The position numbers and the translations under genes were made by a program. From Hysterangium stoloniferum (lineage: Eukaryota; Basidiomycota; Agaricomycetes; Hysterangiales; Hysterangiaceae): a stretch of 64,000 nucleotides of DNA. Each line of letters begins with the position of its first letter. Position 1 is the stretch's first letter. The notes under the pieces are model-generated. The model ran no database searches. It was not told the DNA's origin and saw only the letters and a list, made by a program, of their open reading frames with translations. Below are positions 1 to 11,221 of the stretch, one piece after another. The DNA lies in assembly GCA_015178975.1 (NCBI GenBank), contig WHVD01000088.1, forward strand, positions 248,001 through 312,000, given 5' to 3'.

Positions 1-784
1 AGGATCCGGTAGCTGTTTTGGTGAGAAGGCGAACGAAAGTAATAAAATAAAATATTTTACTTGACGCTTATATTTAATGTTACTATATTTGGATGATTGG
101 TCTTCATGAAGCTCGATGGAAGAAAGAAGGAGGATGGGTAATTTCAGGGATGGCTCAAACCTTCATCGAGACAAATCGGAGGCGGTCCACCCCCAACCGC
201 CCAGTCCCCGCCTGAGAACCTTGTTTGTTAAAGGACCCTTGATTATAAGCTCAATACTCGGCACGTTGCTCGCAAGCAAGCTATACGTTTTGCAATCGTT
301 GATTCCTTCCGAAATCACCTTGATAATTACCTTCAGAACCCCTTGTTAAAAATAGCAAGCGCATTATAGTCTTGACTCTCGGAGTATGCTGCTCGTGCAG
401 GGACACGAGAACAAAAGCCTGTTATTGTTTACCTATTGTCCTTTGTTACTCATTATCCTTTGTTACTCATTGTCCTTTGTTAGCTATTGTCCTTTGTTCT
501 CTATTGTCTTTGCACAATATATATACTTGACTTTTAGTTAGTTATACCTCAGTCATTTGCTCGCAACTGCGCACAAATACTGAGGTAAATGCCCTTTCTT
601 ATTTTTGTGGTCTTTACATTTTCACTTACATGCATTTACTAGTTACATATTTGTCTCTAGGTAAATACATATAAAGTCATTTGCTCGCAACTGCGCACAA
701 ATACTGAGTTACATATTTGTCTCTAGTTTTATTACCCCTCACTTTAGACTAAGTATTCTGAATCGACCGTTCTCAAGAACTATC
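1..784. other. Gene-free flank with short tandem and interspersed repeats
   Basis: No coding signal is recognised here. Positions about 432-512 hold five imperfect copies of a 16-17 bp unit based on CTATTGTCCTTTGTTA. A segment of about 33 bp (TCATTTGCTCGCAACTGCGC and following bases) occurs at about 552-585 and again at about 677-709, and a 20-bp string starting AGTTACATATTTG occurs near 642 and 705, so the stretch is a small patchwork of duplications. It may be the decayed end of an older LTR or the promoter flank of the hydrolase relic that follows. Confidence 0.5.
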
Positions 785-791
785 ATTTGGA

Positions 792-1860
792 ATGAGTTCT
801 AAACGACAAGAGCCCAAGCTCGGAGTCGAAGCACTCACGAGGCATGATGCACCAGCATCCATTAAGTAAGCATTTACTCCCCATGCGCTTAAACGCTAAC
901 GCATGACTTGTCAATAATCAGCATTGTCGTCATCCACGGTGTAGACGGTGACCGGATAAACTCTTGGACAGCAGCAGATTCCTCCCACTCATGGCTCGAA
1001 TACAAAAGATATGCTGCCAAAGGGCATCCCCAAGGCCAGAATCTTGGCATATGGTTACAGCCCAACAGTGGGTCAAGGAGAAACCAATTACAGTTTCAAT
1101 GGACGATCATGCGCAAAGTTTAATCACCAACCTCATAGCATATAGGGCGAGAACGGGAACTCCGCCGTTATGTTCCCATCCTGACATGTGTTTTATTCCA
1201 GTCTTGATGGTTACCTCTCCGGAAATTAGAACCGACGTATCATATTTATCGCGCATAGTACGGGAGGGATTATCTTGAAATTTGTTCGTCTCTCTGTTCT
1301 CTTAATATTACTCCCAGTTTATGTAGCACATTCCTCTGAAGGCCTTAATACTGGTGAAAAAAGAAGGCCATTCGAGTCTTAACCGATTGTTCGCAGAAGT
1401 TACTAAAGGTATTATATTTCTTGGAACGCCCCACCAAGGGGTTGACGTGGTTAAACTCTATTGGATCTACGGGAAATTAGACAATGCTCTGAAAAGCGAT
1501 TTGGCGAAGTATTCGGAAGCGTTACAGGACCAGCTTTTAGCACATAATACTATTAGCCACAAGTACATCACTAAATTCTTTTATGAGAACTATCAAACTA
1601 AAACTTCCAGACGGTTCCCAAGAAATAGCAAGTCCCACCTTACTCGCGTCAACTTCACGATTTGTGACCTCTTCTCGGGCATAGATCGTGCCCAAATGGT
1701 CTGCAGTGGTTCAAGGAGCAGTCAACGCCGGAACAAGAGGGGTTAAATAAGGATCATTTTGGCTTGGCAAAGTTTAGTCCCAGTGACGATGGCGATTATA
1801 TGCTCGTCAGCGGCTCGATTCAGTGGATTATCGCACAGAGTGAAATTGGACACAAATGCT
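792..1860 (+). pseudogene. SesB/SERAC1-like alpha/beta-hydrolase, decayed copy 1
   Basis: Pieces of one lipase-like domain are read in order on the plus strand. They are a short first exon from ATG at 792, an intron of about 50 bp, an IVVIHGVDGDR strand-loop, an MLPKGIPKARILAYGY block, an SMDDHAQSLITNL block, the nucleophile elbow AHSTGG (serine kept), a GIIFLGTPHQG block, an FYE motif near 1590, and a KFSPSDDGDYMLVSGSIQW block near 1770. The order and motifs match the SesB-type alpha/beta-hydrolase that heads many fungal NLR proteins (known for the family). The blocks lie in different frames with no plausible intron between some of them, so at least two frameshifts are present and it is called a pseudogene. 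No NACHT domain follows; the copia element begins about 500 bp downstream. The related copy at 8585-10165 keeps an open reading frame. Confidence 0.7.
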
Positions 1861-2384
1861 TAATCGAGCTCTCTTGCACCTTTTTTCTTGTAAACCTATA
1901 CACCTTTCACCAAGATATAAAAGGAATTGTCAAGCTAGAACACAACGTAATCAAGTAAGGACAAGGACGGAAGGGACGGCGGGATATTAAGCAGACACAG
2001 AGGATATAAATATGTATAAGCATATACTTCACAGATAATGTCCAAAGCCCTGGATTAAATTAATATCCAAAATAAATCTTATTGATATCTCCAAAACGGT
2101 TATCGGGCGCTCCAAGAAGACGAAAAATTCAATGGCACCCCATGACGTTTCAACTACATCTTGACACTGAGGGCAGCTTTACTGTTCATGTATCAGTTTA
2201 GGATTCAAGTTCAAGGAACATACCCAGAGAGTGGCAATGAGCTCAATGCCGTCACGTTTCTATCTTTGCGAGAACAGCTGTAATCCCGTCGTCAATTGGG
2301 ATCACTGGCGGTCACACAAGTTGACAGGACCACGGTGTATTGTCCAGAGCAGAACAAGATACAGGCAAGTGCAACGTACGGTAA
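1861..2384. other. No gene recognised between hydrolase relic and copia LTR
   Basis: About 520 bp with no recognisable coding blocks. The last five bases before the copia LTR (2380-2384, GGTAA) are the left target-site duplication. Confidence 0.5.
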
Positions 2385-2746
2385 TGTTGAAATAGGCTCG
2401 AGCGCCCAAGTCTAAGTCAAGTAAATATGACAACGCTAAGTAGTAACACCTAACTCCACGTCAAGTCAACACGATCATACCATGGAGTCATGTGCCTCGG
2501 ATACATTTGGACACGTATACCACTGTTATAATTCTTTTCGACCGCATATCCAAAAACCTATTTAACTAGCACAGTAGCAACATCATACCTCAGTCGAACC
2601 AATATTACGTGTCGACTGAGGTACGTTAGTATTCCCATAGCTTTCATTTACGATCGACTCACTAAAATACATCGTAGCATACTTTGTAACAGGTAACAAA
2701 TACAGTCGAACCAATCTTACGTGTCGACTGAGCATACTTTGTAACA
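2385..2746 (+). repeat. Copia 5' LTR
   Basis: Starts TGTTGAAATAGG and ends TTTGTAACA. It contains two copies of a 28-bp inverted-repeat module (2591-2618 and 2703-2730) beginning CAGTCGA and ending TCGACTG, each able to form a 7-bp stem. Confidence 0.93.
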
Positions 2747-2758
2747 GGTTATGGGCCC
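2747..2758 (+). promoter_or_regulatory. Primer binding site, half initiator-tRNA type
   Basis: GGTTATGGGCCC directly abuts the 5' LTR. It is complementary to the anticodon arm GGGCCCAUAACC of initiator tRNA-Met rather than to a tRNA 3' end. Drosophila copia and yeast Ty5 are known to prime from an internally cleaved initiator tRNA (family knowledge); use of the same primer here is inferred. Confidence 0.75.
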
Positions 2759-2810
2759 CGTACAAAGCTGCTAATTAAACATACTCGAGAATTAACTACG
2801 AACACCTGAC

Positions 2811-2937
2811 TGACACCGAACCTCGAACCCCGAACCCCGAACCCTGAAACCCGAAACCCGAAACCATTGACCAACTCAGAACCCCTGATAAGACCTGACC
2901 GAACCCAAACCCCGAACTAGCCCCTACTCATACCAAA
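2811..2937 (+). repeat. C-rich short repeat in copia leader
   Basis: The leader between PBS and gag has a run of degenerate 7-8 bp units of the type CCCCGAAC and CCCGAAA. It resembles a fungal telomere repeat only loosely and sits inside a transposon leader, so a slippage repeat is the better reading. Confidence 0.6.
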
Positions 2938-5900
2938 ATGTCTACACAACCCACACTATTCATGTTACCATCGGAAGATCGTTTTGATGGAAGCAACTGG
3001 CTCACCTGGCACAACACCATTTGGTCTGCTGCAGGCGCACGAGGTGTCCAAGGATACCTGGATGGTACCATACAGATCCCTTCCCCCATCAACTCCAATA
3101 TTGCGCCCACGCCGACAAGCTACTGGGGATCCAAGACCCCCTCACCTGAGGAATGGGAGCAACGCAATGCATATGCGAAAGCAATGATTGACCTAAACGT
3201 GAAAAACCCCATTGGTCACGGTATTCAACTCACAGACACCGCACACGAAGCATGGTCCGCACTAAAAAAAATCCATGGTATGACATCTGACAACACACGG
3301 ATGGCGCGGATATCTTAAGCCACTTTGCGCGGCTGCGGGAAGGATGGGCAAAGGTGAACGCACAAGGGGGAAAAATGGACGACTCGATTTTTCGTATAAT
3401 CGTAATCGCTTCAATGCCCAAGGAGTGGGACCTAGTCATCGCAACACTCTTCCCATTGAAAACATCACATGAAGTAATCGCAAACCTCACCTTATACAAC
3501 ACAACACTCGCTCGACACAGAAAACCAATGCCACAATCATCACAAGCCCTCGCAACGACTAGACACAACAAATCGACCGACATCTGCTCCAACCCAAATT
3601 GTAAATGTGTAGGACACACGGTCGACAAGTGTTTCAAACCCGGGGGGGGAATGGAAGGTCAGTACCCAGACTGGTGGAGGAAAAAGGGGGTGGCAAACGG
3701 TGGAAACCAGACCTCACAACAAACACCACCAAGTAGCGCACCCCCGAAACCAACAGCGAACGTGGCGGTGGTGCCATCTACCCCCTTCACTTCCAGATCT
3801 GGGGAATTTTGCGCACTCATGACACAGGCAGACCCGACAATATCAACCATCATCACCTACACCGATTCCGCAGCAAGTGACCATTTTTTTACCAACGTAA
3901 ACGATTTTGCGTCGTACGAGCCATACACGGGAAAGAACGGGTCAACAGCAACCAATGGTAGCACTTTCCCAATACTTGGAAAGGGAACGGTCAATAAGCG
4001 CTGTATGTACAATGGACGTATCATCAACCTCTCCTTCAGAAACGCACTCCACTGCCCAACTCTATCCCATAATCTCGTGTCCATTGGAAGGCTCGATAAC
4101 AATGGCTGCTACGCAATCTTTGGGGGAGGAGGGGTCACCTTTACCAACCCAACTGGCCGCCCGTTTATGTATGGGAAGGGAGAGGGGACAATGTACCAAA
4201 TTGAGATTTTCCCGCCAACCGGGCCTCTCCCAAACACCACAATGCCCCCTGACATGGCGACACACCTGACGACTGCGAACAACACACTCACGAGTGCACT
4301 TGCCACAAAATCCCATGACCGTCCCACTGATATCGACACCTGGCACCGACGTCTTGGTCACGTCAGTTACGACACCGTCCAACGCATGTCTAAACGTGAT
4401 ATTGTTCACGGGATGGAAATAACCACCCTAATGACTCGGCCAGGAATATGTGAAGGGTGTATCATGGGGAAACACACCCGTCGCCCTTTTTATATGAATG
4501 ATGAGCGGGAGACAGCAATTGGGGAGCGCACATATATTGACCTGTGGGGGCCGTCCCGAGTGCAATCTACTGGCGGCAGAAGCTACATGATGCCCTGCGT
4601 TGACAGGTACAGTAACCATCACAAAGTTTTTTTTCTGTCCACCAAGGAAGCCGAGGTGACGTTGTCTGCTTTTAAAAATTACACAGCACTAACTGAGCGT
4701 CAGACAGGAATGAAAGTGCGCACCATACGTACAGATGAAGGAACCGAATTCATCAACTCCCTGTGGACTGCATACCTCAGCGAACAAGGTATTATCCATG
4801 AGTCCACCACCACCTATTCCTCCTCGTCCAACGGCGTCGTCGAACGGTGTCACCGCACCATCATCGAAAGGGTCCGCATTTGCCTGTATGAGAACAACCT
4901 TCCACCATCACTATGGTGTGAAATCGCGGCAGCAATTGCATACACGATGGACTTCATTCCCACCTCTAGACACCCTGATGCGACCCCCTTTGAGCTGTGG
5001 TATGGACGAAAACCCGACATCTCTCACTTACGACCACTCGGATGTACCGCCTACGCGAAGATCCCAGTCGAAGCAGGCGGCGGGCTAAGTAAACTGGACC
5101 CACGCTCCATTAAAGGGATTCACGTAGGATACTTTGGACGAGATGCTTACCGAATCTATGACCCAGAAACCCGACGCGTCTTCCGCTCTCGCGACGTCAT
5201 CTTTGAAGAAACCCGTAGCCATGGAACGCTAACTGATGTATCGAGCGAGGGGGAGGCGATTAGCACTGGCCACGCCACACTCGACACATCCACAAATGAG
5301 AAGTCAGACGAGACTCACAGGGGACTAGCACCAGCACACAGCCACATAGCCCCAACCAATACCTCTCTGTCTGCACCCAAACCAACCGCCATTGAACTCA
5401 CACCACGTCGCTCCTTACGCATTCCTGTACCAACAAAGGCGCTTCAGGACTCGATAAATTCTGAAAAAAATATACGAGACGCTAAAGCCGCCGGAGAGGC
5501 ATGGGTGGATGATGAAACACACGTCACCAACAGTGACCAAACCAGAGCCTTTCATACAGATACCAAAACGATCCTAGAACCGACAAATGTTTGGCTCCCC
5601 AACACATACCACGAGGCGATGACACGTCCTGATATATGGGGGGGGCCAATAGGTAAAGAACTAGAGGTAATGAAGAAGCATGGGGTCTGGACAGTAGTGG
5701 ATTGTCCCAAGAATGTCAGCTTGATAAAAACGCGGTGGACCTTCGCAAACAAGTATGATGGAAATGGAGAACTCGTCACACGCAAAGCACGTCTTGTCGC
5801 CAAAGGCTTTACGCAAATCCCTGGCATCGACTTCTTCGAAACATACACCTCAGTCGTAAGGTACGAATCACTGCGAATGAACTTAGCCATTGCGGCTGCA

Positions 5901-7166
5901 ACCAATATGGAAGCATGGCAGATTGATTATATCGCAGCATATCTCAATTCCATTCCACAAGCTACTACATACATTGAACTACCTGACGGGGCGAAGGAGG
6001 AAGGGAAGGTTGGACGGTTAGAAAAGACGCTATATGGAACGATGGATGGAGCAAACAATTGGTGGGGGGCCTTGGATAAGGAAATGAGTGAGTTAGGGTA
6101 CTATCGCTCAAAGGCTGACCCGTCAGTGCGTTCTCGGCACTCGAATGGCAACACCACCATCACAAGCACATACACCGATGACACAACTGGCATATCGTCC
6201 TCAAGAGAAGAGGCCGAGCGGGCGAAAGAAGAATTAGGTTGGACCTACCAAACCAAAGACTTAGGAGATGCGAATCTCGTACTGGGGATACGGATCGATC
6301 GAGACAGGGAACAGGGCACCATTAGAATTTCGCAGCATGCGTATCTCGAATGCATCCTCGAGCGTTTCGGAATGCTTGAATCAAACCCACGCACAACACC
6401 ATTACCACCCGGTATAACGCTGACCAAGGAACAGGCACCCCAAACGACCAAGGACCGCATCTTTATTTCAGACAAACCCTACCGCGAGTTATTAGGGTTG
6501 ATTATGTATGCGCAAATAGTGACAAGACCAGATCTTTCCTATGCCGTCTCAACACTTAGCAAATTTGCCTCGAACCCGGGAAGGGCACATTGGAATGCAT
6601 TGACTCACGTTCTCCGCTACATCAAGGGGACCCTCGATTATAGTATCACATACGGCGGCTCACACAGAAACCTCACCCCAGTGGGGTACATCGACGCTGA
6701 CTATGCTGGAGACATTGACACACGCCGATCCTGTTCAGGATATGTTTTTGTCCAGGCAGGAGGTCCTACCGCTTGGGGTTCAAAGTATCAACCCACAGTC
6801 GCTTTATCCACGACAGAATCAGAATACATGGCACTCACACGAGGTATGAAACAAATACTATGGATGTACGCAGCCATGGACGAAGTCGGGTTCCCACAAC
6901 AGAAGCCGGCCGTCTTGTACAACGATAACTCCAGGGCGGTTCTCTTGACCAAAAATACGAAACACAATACACGTGTCAAACACATCGACATACGATATCA
7001 CTATATACGGGAACGCGTCGAAGAAGGGGATATAGAAGTACATCACATACCCTCTAACGAAAATCTTGCTGATATGTTCACGAAACCGCTGGCAAGGGTG
7101 CTTTTCAACAGACACTGCGTCGCATTACGACTTTGCGAGAACGCATCGAGCCAGGGGGAGTGTTGA
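2938..7166 (+). pseudogene. Copia gag-pol polyprotein with one frameshift
   Basis: Gag starts at ATG 2938 and runs 126 codons to a stop at 3316-3318. The continuation lies in another frame to 7166, whose stop is inside the 3' LTR. The break is a two-base CG duplication near 3305 (GCGCGG where the family alignment needs GCGG). Downstream features by position: CX4CX4HX4C knuckle near 3590-3640; protease DSAASDH near 3866; integrase HHCC zinc site near 4340-4460; integrase DDE residues in YIDLWGP, RTDEGTEF and NGVVERCHR; reverse transcriptase with YTDD near 6170 in place of the usual YVDD; and RNase H with DADYAGD and TESEYMA near 6690-6830. Only the gag frameshift prevents a full-length product. 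A programmed shift is less likely because the break is inside the capsid region, not at the gag-pol border. Confidence 0.85.
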
Positions 7167-7522
7167 AATAGGCTCGAGCGCCCAAGTCTAAGTCAAGTAA
7201 ATATGACAACGCTAAGTAGTAACACCTAACTCCACGTCAAGTCAACACGATCATACCATGGAGTCATGTGCCTCGGATACATTTGGACACGTATACCACT
7301 GTTATAATTCTTTTCAACCGCATATCCAAAAACCTATTTAACTAGCACAGTAGCAACATCATACCTCAGTCGAACCAATCTTACGTGTCGACTGAGGTAC
7401 GTTAGTATTCCCATAGCTTTCATTTATGATTGACTCACTAAAATACATCGTAGCATACTTTGTAACAAATAACAAATACAGTCGAACCAATCTTCCGTGT
7501 CGACTGAGCATACTTTGTAACA
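7161..7522 (+). repeat. Copia 3' LTR
   Basis: 362 bp, same length as the 5' LTR. The pol stop codon (7164-7166) lies inside it. The right target duplication GGTAA follows at 7523-7527. Confidence 0.93.
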
Positions 7523-8584
7523 GGTAAGATCTAAGGTCCTGAAAACTGCCCGGCTACTTATACCGTGCAACATGGTGATTATGTAATCACGTAAAACTAA
7601 AGGGTCCGTGCGTAAGACTGGGGGCACCAGGATTACAACAGCCATGCTTTGGCACGCTCGTTCACATCTGACTCCCTGTGACGTTAGACACCCGGTGCTA
7701 ACCGCGTTTGTACACTGAGAGGCTGTTCCAATTACGTTGGACAGGGTCTATGGAAGCTAACTCGTAAACGGTCTTTTGGCATCAGGATTTCACAAGCTTT
7801 CCTGTGCCAAAACTATAATTGATACGAATACATATCAGACATTCATCCAGGCTAAACTCTAAAAGTGATTTTAGAAATATCTCCATCAAGGACATACCGG
7901 CCAAATCCGAACCAAACTGTATTGTTATTACATAACATCCTCGCTCTGAAACCCATATTGCAGCACTGCAAGATCGCACGCCACCCTTTCAAGTCGCCTC
8001 AATTGTGAGGCTGACCTTGCTATCTTAACCTGGGTGCGGAAAGCAGAGCTATTGTCACAGTATATGAAAAAATAGAAAGCTATCCAATGGAGCTGATGAG
8101 GCGCGTCACGGCATCTGACGACATTCCCGAGGCAGCCTGAGGGGTATGTGCCGATGAGATAGTGACTCGGCCATTCTCGAAAGGCACCTGAGGTCGTGTA
8201 GATTACTTCTCTAAACCATGGGTGAGAAGTGATGGGCAAACATAACGAACTTGCAATGATAAGTGCCAAAACTTAAGAGTTCAATGCACAGGCGATTTCA
8301 AAATGTACAACTTATGACTTGTTTGTAGCACTCTAAATTTATGTCTATCGTGGGGCCATGTCACATACGCAGGCACAGGATACAATGATTTTGCGATTGG
8401 CAGGATCCTCTTTAGAGGGAGTTCCCGTACCAACCCGGAGCCGATACTCTACATAAGCGCATATATTGGAAAGTCGATGCCCCCCTCCCCTTGCCGTCAC
8501 CACAAATCATCTTCGGTGTTGTATTTCTTTGAAACGTCTTGAAGTTTTCCCGGAGCCTCATCTCTTCTCCTTAGACCGACTGCT
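7523..8584. other. Intergenic stretch without a recognised gene
   Basis: No domain or repeat is recognised. A minus-strand open frame at 7928-8269 (113 codons) has plausible composition but no motif, no paralogue in the window and no clear splice partners. The last 120 bp before 8585 are pyrimidine-rich and would be the promoter and 5' UTR of the following gene; I see no clear TATA box. Confidence 0.4.
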
Positions 8585-10165
8585 ATGGCTGCAAATCCAT
8601 CTCATCCGAAAGACTTTGGCATTCTGAAGATAGCAGATCCTAGACAATCAAATATCGAGTGCGTATAATAATACCTCGGTTCACCATTTGAAGTCCTCAT
8701 ACCTTTTGACGGTAGCATCGTTTTCATCCACGGCTTAGATGGACATCGGGTAAAATCATATACACACACACGCAGCGGCGAAAAGTGGCTTCGCGACTTT
8801 TTGCCTTCTGATTTACGCCAGGCGAGGATCTTGAGTTTTGGCTACAACGGCTATACTGAACACAGGAATCAATTTTCGGAAGGGACCCTTAGTGATCACG
8901 GCAGAGGCTTATTAAAAATCTCGCACAGGCAAGAATTGGTAAGGAAGTGAGCGACGATCGCAATATTGCATGTTTTTATTGGTATTGAATTACCCCATAA
9001 ATAGGACCAACCTATCATTTTCGTCGCACATAATGTTGGAGGGATTATATTGAAATCCGTAAAACTATCTCGACCCCATCACGCATTATAATGCTAATAT
9101 TTTTAACAGGCCCTGGTTTTTGCATACTCGTGCCACAGGAAGCGTCACAGCGATCTCCGAAGAATTTATGATGCCACTAAAGGTATCATATATCTCGGGA
9201 CCCCTCATAAGGATACACCACACAATTACCTGGATGTTGTGCTCCACTCAGGAACGAGCGAGCTTGCGGAGAAGATAAAGGAGCGTTCAGAGAAGAGCTA
9301 CGAGCTTACCGAGAAGTTAAGGGCGCATTCAGAGAAGAACGAGAAACTTTCCAAAAATTTAAAGGAGTATTCGGAGAGGAATGACAAGGATGCCAAGGAT
9401 TTAAAGGAGCATTCAGAGAGGAGCGGCAGGCGTAGGCTTGCCAAGGATTTAAAAGAGCATTCAGAGAGGAGCGGCAGGCGTAGGCTTGCCAAGAAATTAA
9501 AGGAGCATTCAGAACAGAGCGGTGGACTTGCCAAGAATCTGGAGGGGCATTCGGAGAGGAAGGACGGGCTCGCCAAAAATTTGAAGGACCATTCAAAGAG
9601 CAACATGGAGGTTGCCAAGATATTAAAGAGGCATTCAGAAAAAAGTGTCAAGCTTGCCCAAATTTTAAGGAAGCATTCAAACAAGAACACGGAGCTTGCA
9701 AAGAATTTAGAGGAGCATTCAGGGAGGAACAATGAGCTTAAGAAGAATTTAGAGCGGCATTCAGAGAGGAACGCCAAGCTCGCCCACGATTTAGAGAGGC
9801 AATTAAAGAGGAGCGACAAACTTACCAAGAATTTAAATGGGAGTTCGGGGTGGTTTCAGCGGCTATTTGCGCAGGAGCGTCCCATCCTTGCCCAGCAAAA
9901 AATCAGCATAGAGTACTTTTACGAAGCCACCGCCGAAATTAAATCGAGCTCGGTATGTGACAACTTGACATCCACTAGTCTACCGGTATCTTTAATTTAT
10001 AGTCGGTGTCTTTAGTCAAGGGAAAATGCCAACACCAAGGAGAGTGTGTTGATGAGGAATCACGAAATGCTGACGAAATTCGAGTCGCGATCAGAGAACG
10101 ACTACCAGGCCATAAAGGCAACGTTACAGATAATGGCACGTCCCAGGCAATCCCGTCCAGAATGA
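8585..10165 (+). CDS. SesB-like alpha/beta-hydrolase pseudoenzyme with 14-residue repeats
   Basis: My model has five exons, 8585-8658, 8716-8938, 9005-9058, 9110-9952 and 10016-10165. All four introns are GT-AG and 51-66 bp long, the frame is unbroken, and the product is 447 residues. Exons 1-4 give the hydrolase core: IVFIHGLDGHR, WLRDFLPSDLRQARILSFGY, PIIFVAHNVGG, GIIYLGTPHK. The nucleophile elbow reads AHNVGG, with asparagine where the family and the copy at 792 have serine, so it should not be an active hydrolase. Between GTPH and the FYE motif (about 9920) the native helix is replaced by fourteen 14-residue repeats, predicted helical and strongly charged. The last exon is helical (NHEMLTKFESRSENDYQ) and the usual catalytic Asp/His region is not seen. 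A one-base loss may also have altered the end of exon 2, where the family reads IKNLAQARI. It may be a working scaffold-like protein or a relic that stayed open by chance. The exon structure is inferred from sequence only. Confidence 0.6.
9263..9862 (+). repeat. Tandem 42-bp (14-codon) repeat inside the SesB-like gene
   Basis: Fourteen units with consensus LAKNLKEHSERNDE. Twelve are 14 residues long; units 4 and 5 (9389-9436, 9437-9484) are 16 residues through an added GRRR-type insert and are almost identical to each other. The spacing L1, L5, H8 repeats every 14 residues, compatible with an amphipathic helix or coiled coil. The unit resembles the native helix DLAKYSEALQDQ of copy 1, so it probably grew by amplification of part of the original domain. 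Confidence 0.85.
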
Positions 10166-10743
10166 TCCAGTCTCGTGGAAGGGGATCCGGAGGTAGTTGA
10201 TACTCAAGTTCCAAGCTTTGACTTGTGGTCAAACCTTTTTGCGGCTGAATTACATCACAAGTGTCCATTGTATCTTTATTGTGTAGGATATGGCAACAGC
10301 GTTTATAATACTTTCTTCGCGGTTTAGGTGATTCAGTGCTGCGGGTATTCTCCGGAACCTTGTAGCAAACTACTTGCGCTACGATTTTCCATTATATACC
10401 CCAATAATTCTTGCACTGACATTGATCGTTGCCGAACAACGAATCCGTAGTCGACATGAGCAAGGGATATAAAGCTCTGAGTCTTGCTGTCTTCCAGTCT
10501 ATGACAGGACCCTTTTTGTTCGAAGGATCAAGTCCATGGTACAGCAGGCCACTGTAATTTTTCTGGAAGGACTCTCTTCATCGGACCGAGCCTGAGACCA
10601 AAGCAAAGACAACAGAATAGACCATTGTTCTCGGCACCTGTAGCTCGGGATCTTCCACTTCTTTGGTCAGACTAACTGACATTCCAATGGCCACGTCTGT
10701 GTAGGCCGGTGGCCATAACCCTAGGTAAACAAAAAATCGAATT
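10166..10743 (+). pseudogene. Downstream relic with GYGNS block
   Basis: Positions about 10205-10390 encode, with stops and shifts, a GYGNSVYNTFF and YSPEP block. The same block recurs at about 43030-43200 (GYGNSVYSTSF, CSPEPW), about 85% identical at DNA level by eye, so it was once part of a conserved exon, probably of the hydrolase gene or its neighbour. The rest of the interval to 10743 shows nothing recognisable. Confidence 0.4.
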
Positions 10744-11221
10744 TCCATACGTATTACCAAACCTATGAAGAAACTGAGGCCCTCTAGCCACTAGGATAGT
10801 GTGCCATCATAGTGACTTAGAACGAATCCCGGGGAATGCCTCCCTTGTCTAACCTTCACTGATAGAGAAATTAATCTATTGAATATATTATATAAAAACC
10901 ATTATGTGGGATTAATAGAATAGGACATCGTGGCGAGAACTCGACTCACTCCAGTCCACCATGCACAAATAGTCTATACCCTGTGAATTGTCGGAAAATA
11001 TAAAGGCAAAGCACGCACATCTACCATGGGAAAATATGTGTTCCTAAGCATACATACAGATCCCAGGCCGAATTATCCAGGTGACGAATCAATGCCAAAT
11101 AAGTATCAATCTCGACGACTGCCGGGGTATGACTGCCATCGTGTCTCCTAGCTTTGCGATCACCACGGTATCCAGTAATTTATACATGATAATTGCAGTG
11201 CTTCGAAGGCATATGCAATGT

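Larger units (their letters stand above)
2385..7522 (+). mobile_element. Ty1/copia LTR retrotransposon, near-complete
   Basis: Two 362-bp LTRs bound a 4.4-kb coding interior. The target duplication GGTAA is present at 2380-2384 and 7523-7527. The interior has a PBS directly after the 5' LTR, gag-pol in the order gag, protease, integrase, reverse transcriptase, RNase H (copia order), and a polypurine tract AGGGGGAG directly before the 3' LTR. The LTRs differ at 7 of 362 positions by my count, three of them CpG transitions, so the insertion is fairly recent but not new. One 2-bp frameshift lies in gag; the rest of the polyprotein is open for 1270 residues. It lies between the two SesB-like copies. 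Confidence 0.93.

Noticed and set aside
2811..2937. CCCGAA-type repeat as an internal telomere
   Set aside because: Units are irregular, not a CCCTAA array, and lie in the copia leader between PBS and gag.
3290..3360. Programmed frameshift in copia gag
   Set aside because: The break is mid-capsid, caused by a 2-bp CG duplication, with no slippery heptamer and no gag stop at a gag-pol border.
9298..9828. Long minus-strand open frame opposite the 14-residue repeats
   Set aside because: It is a mirror of the repeat (42 bp is a multiple of three); the plus strand has domain continuity and splice sites.
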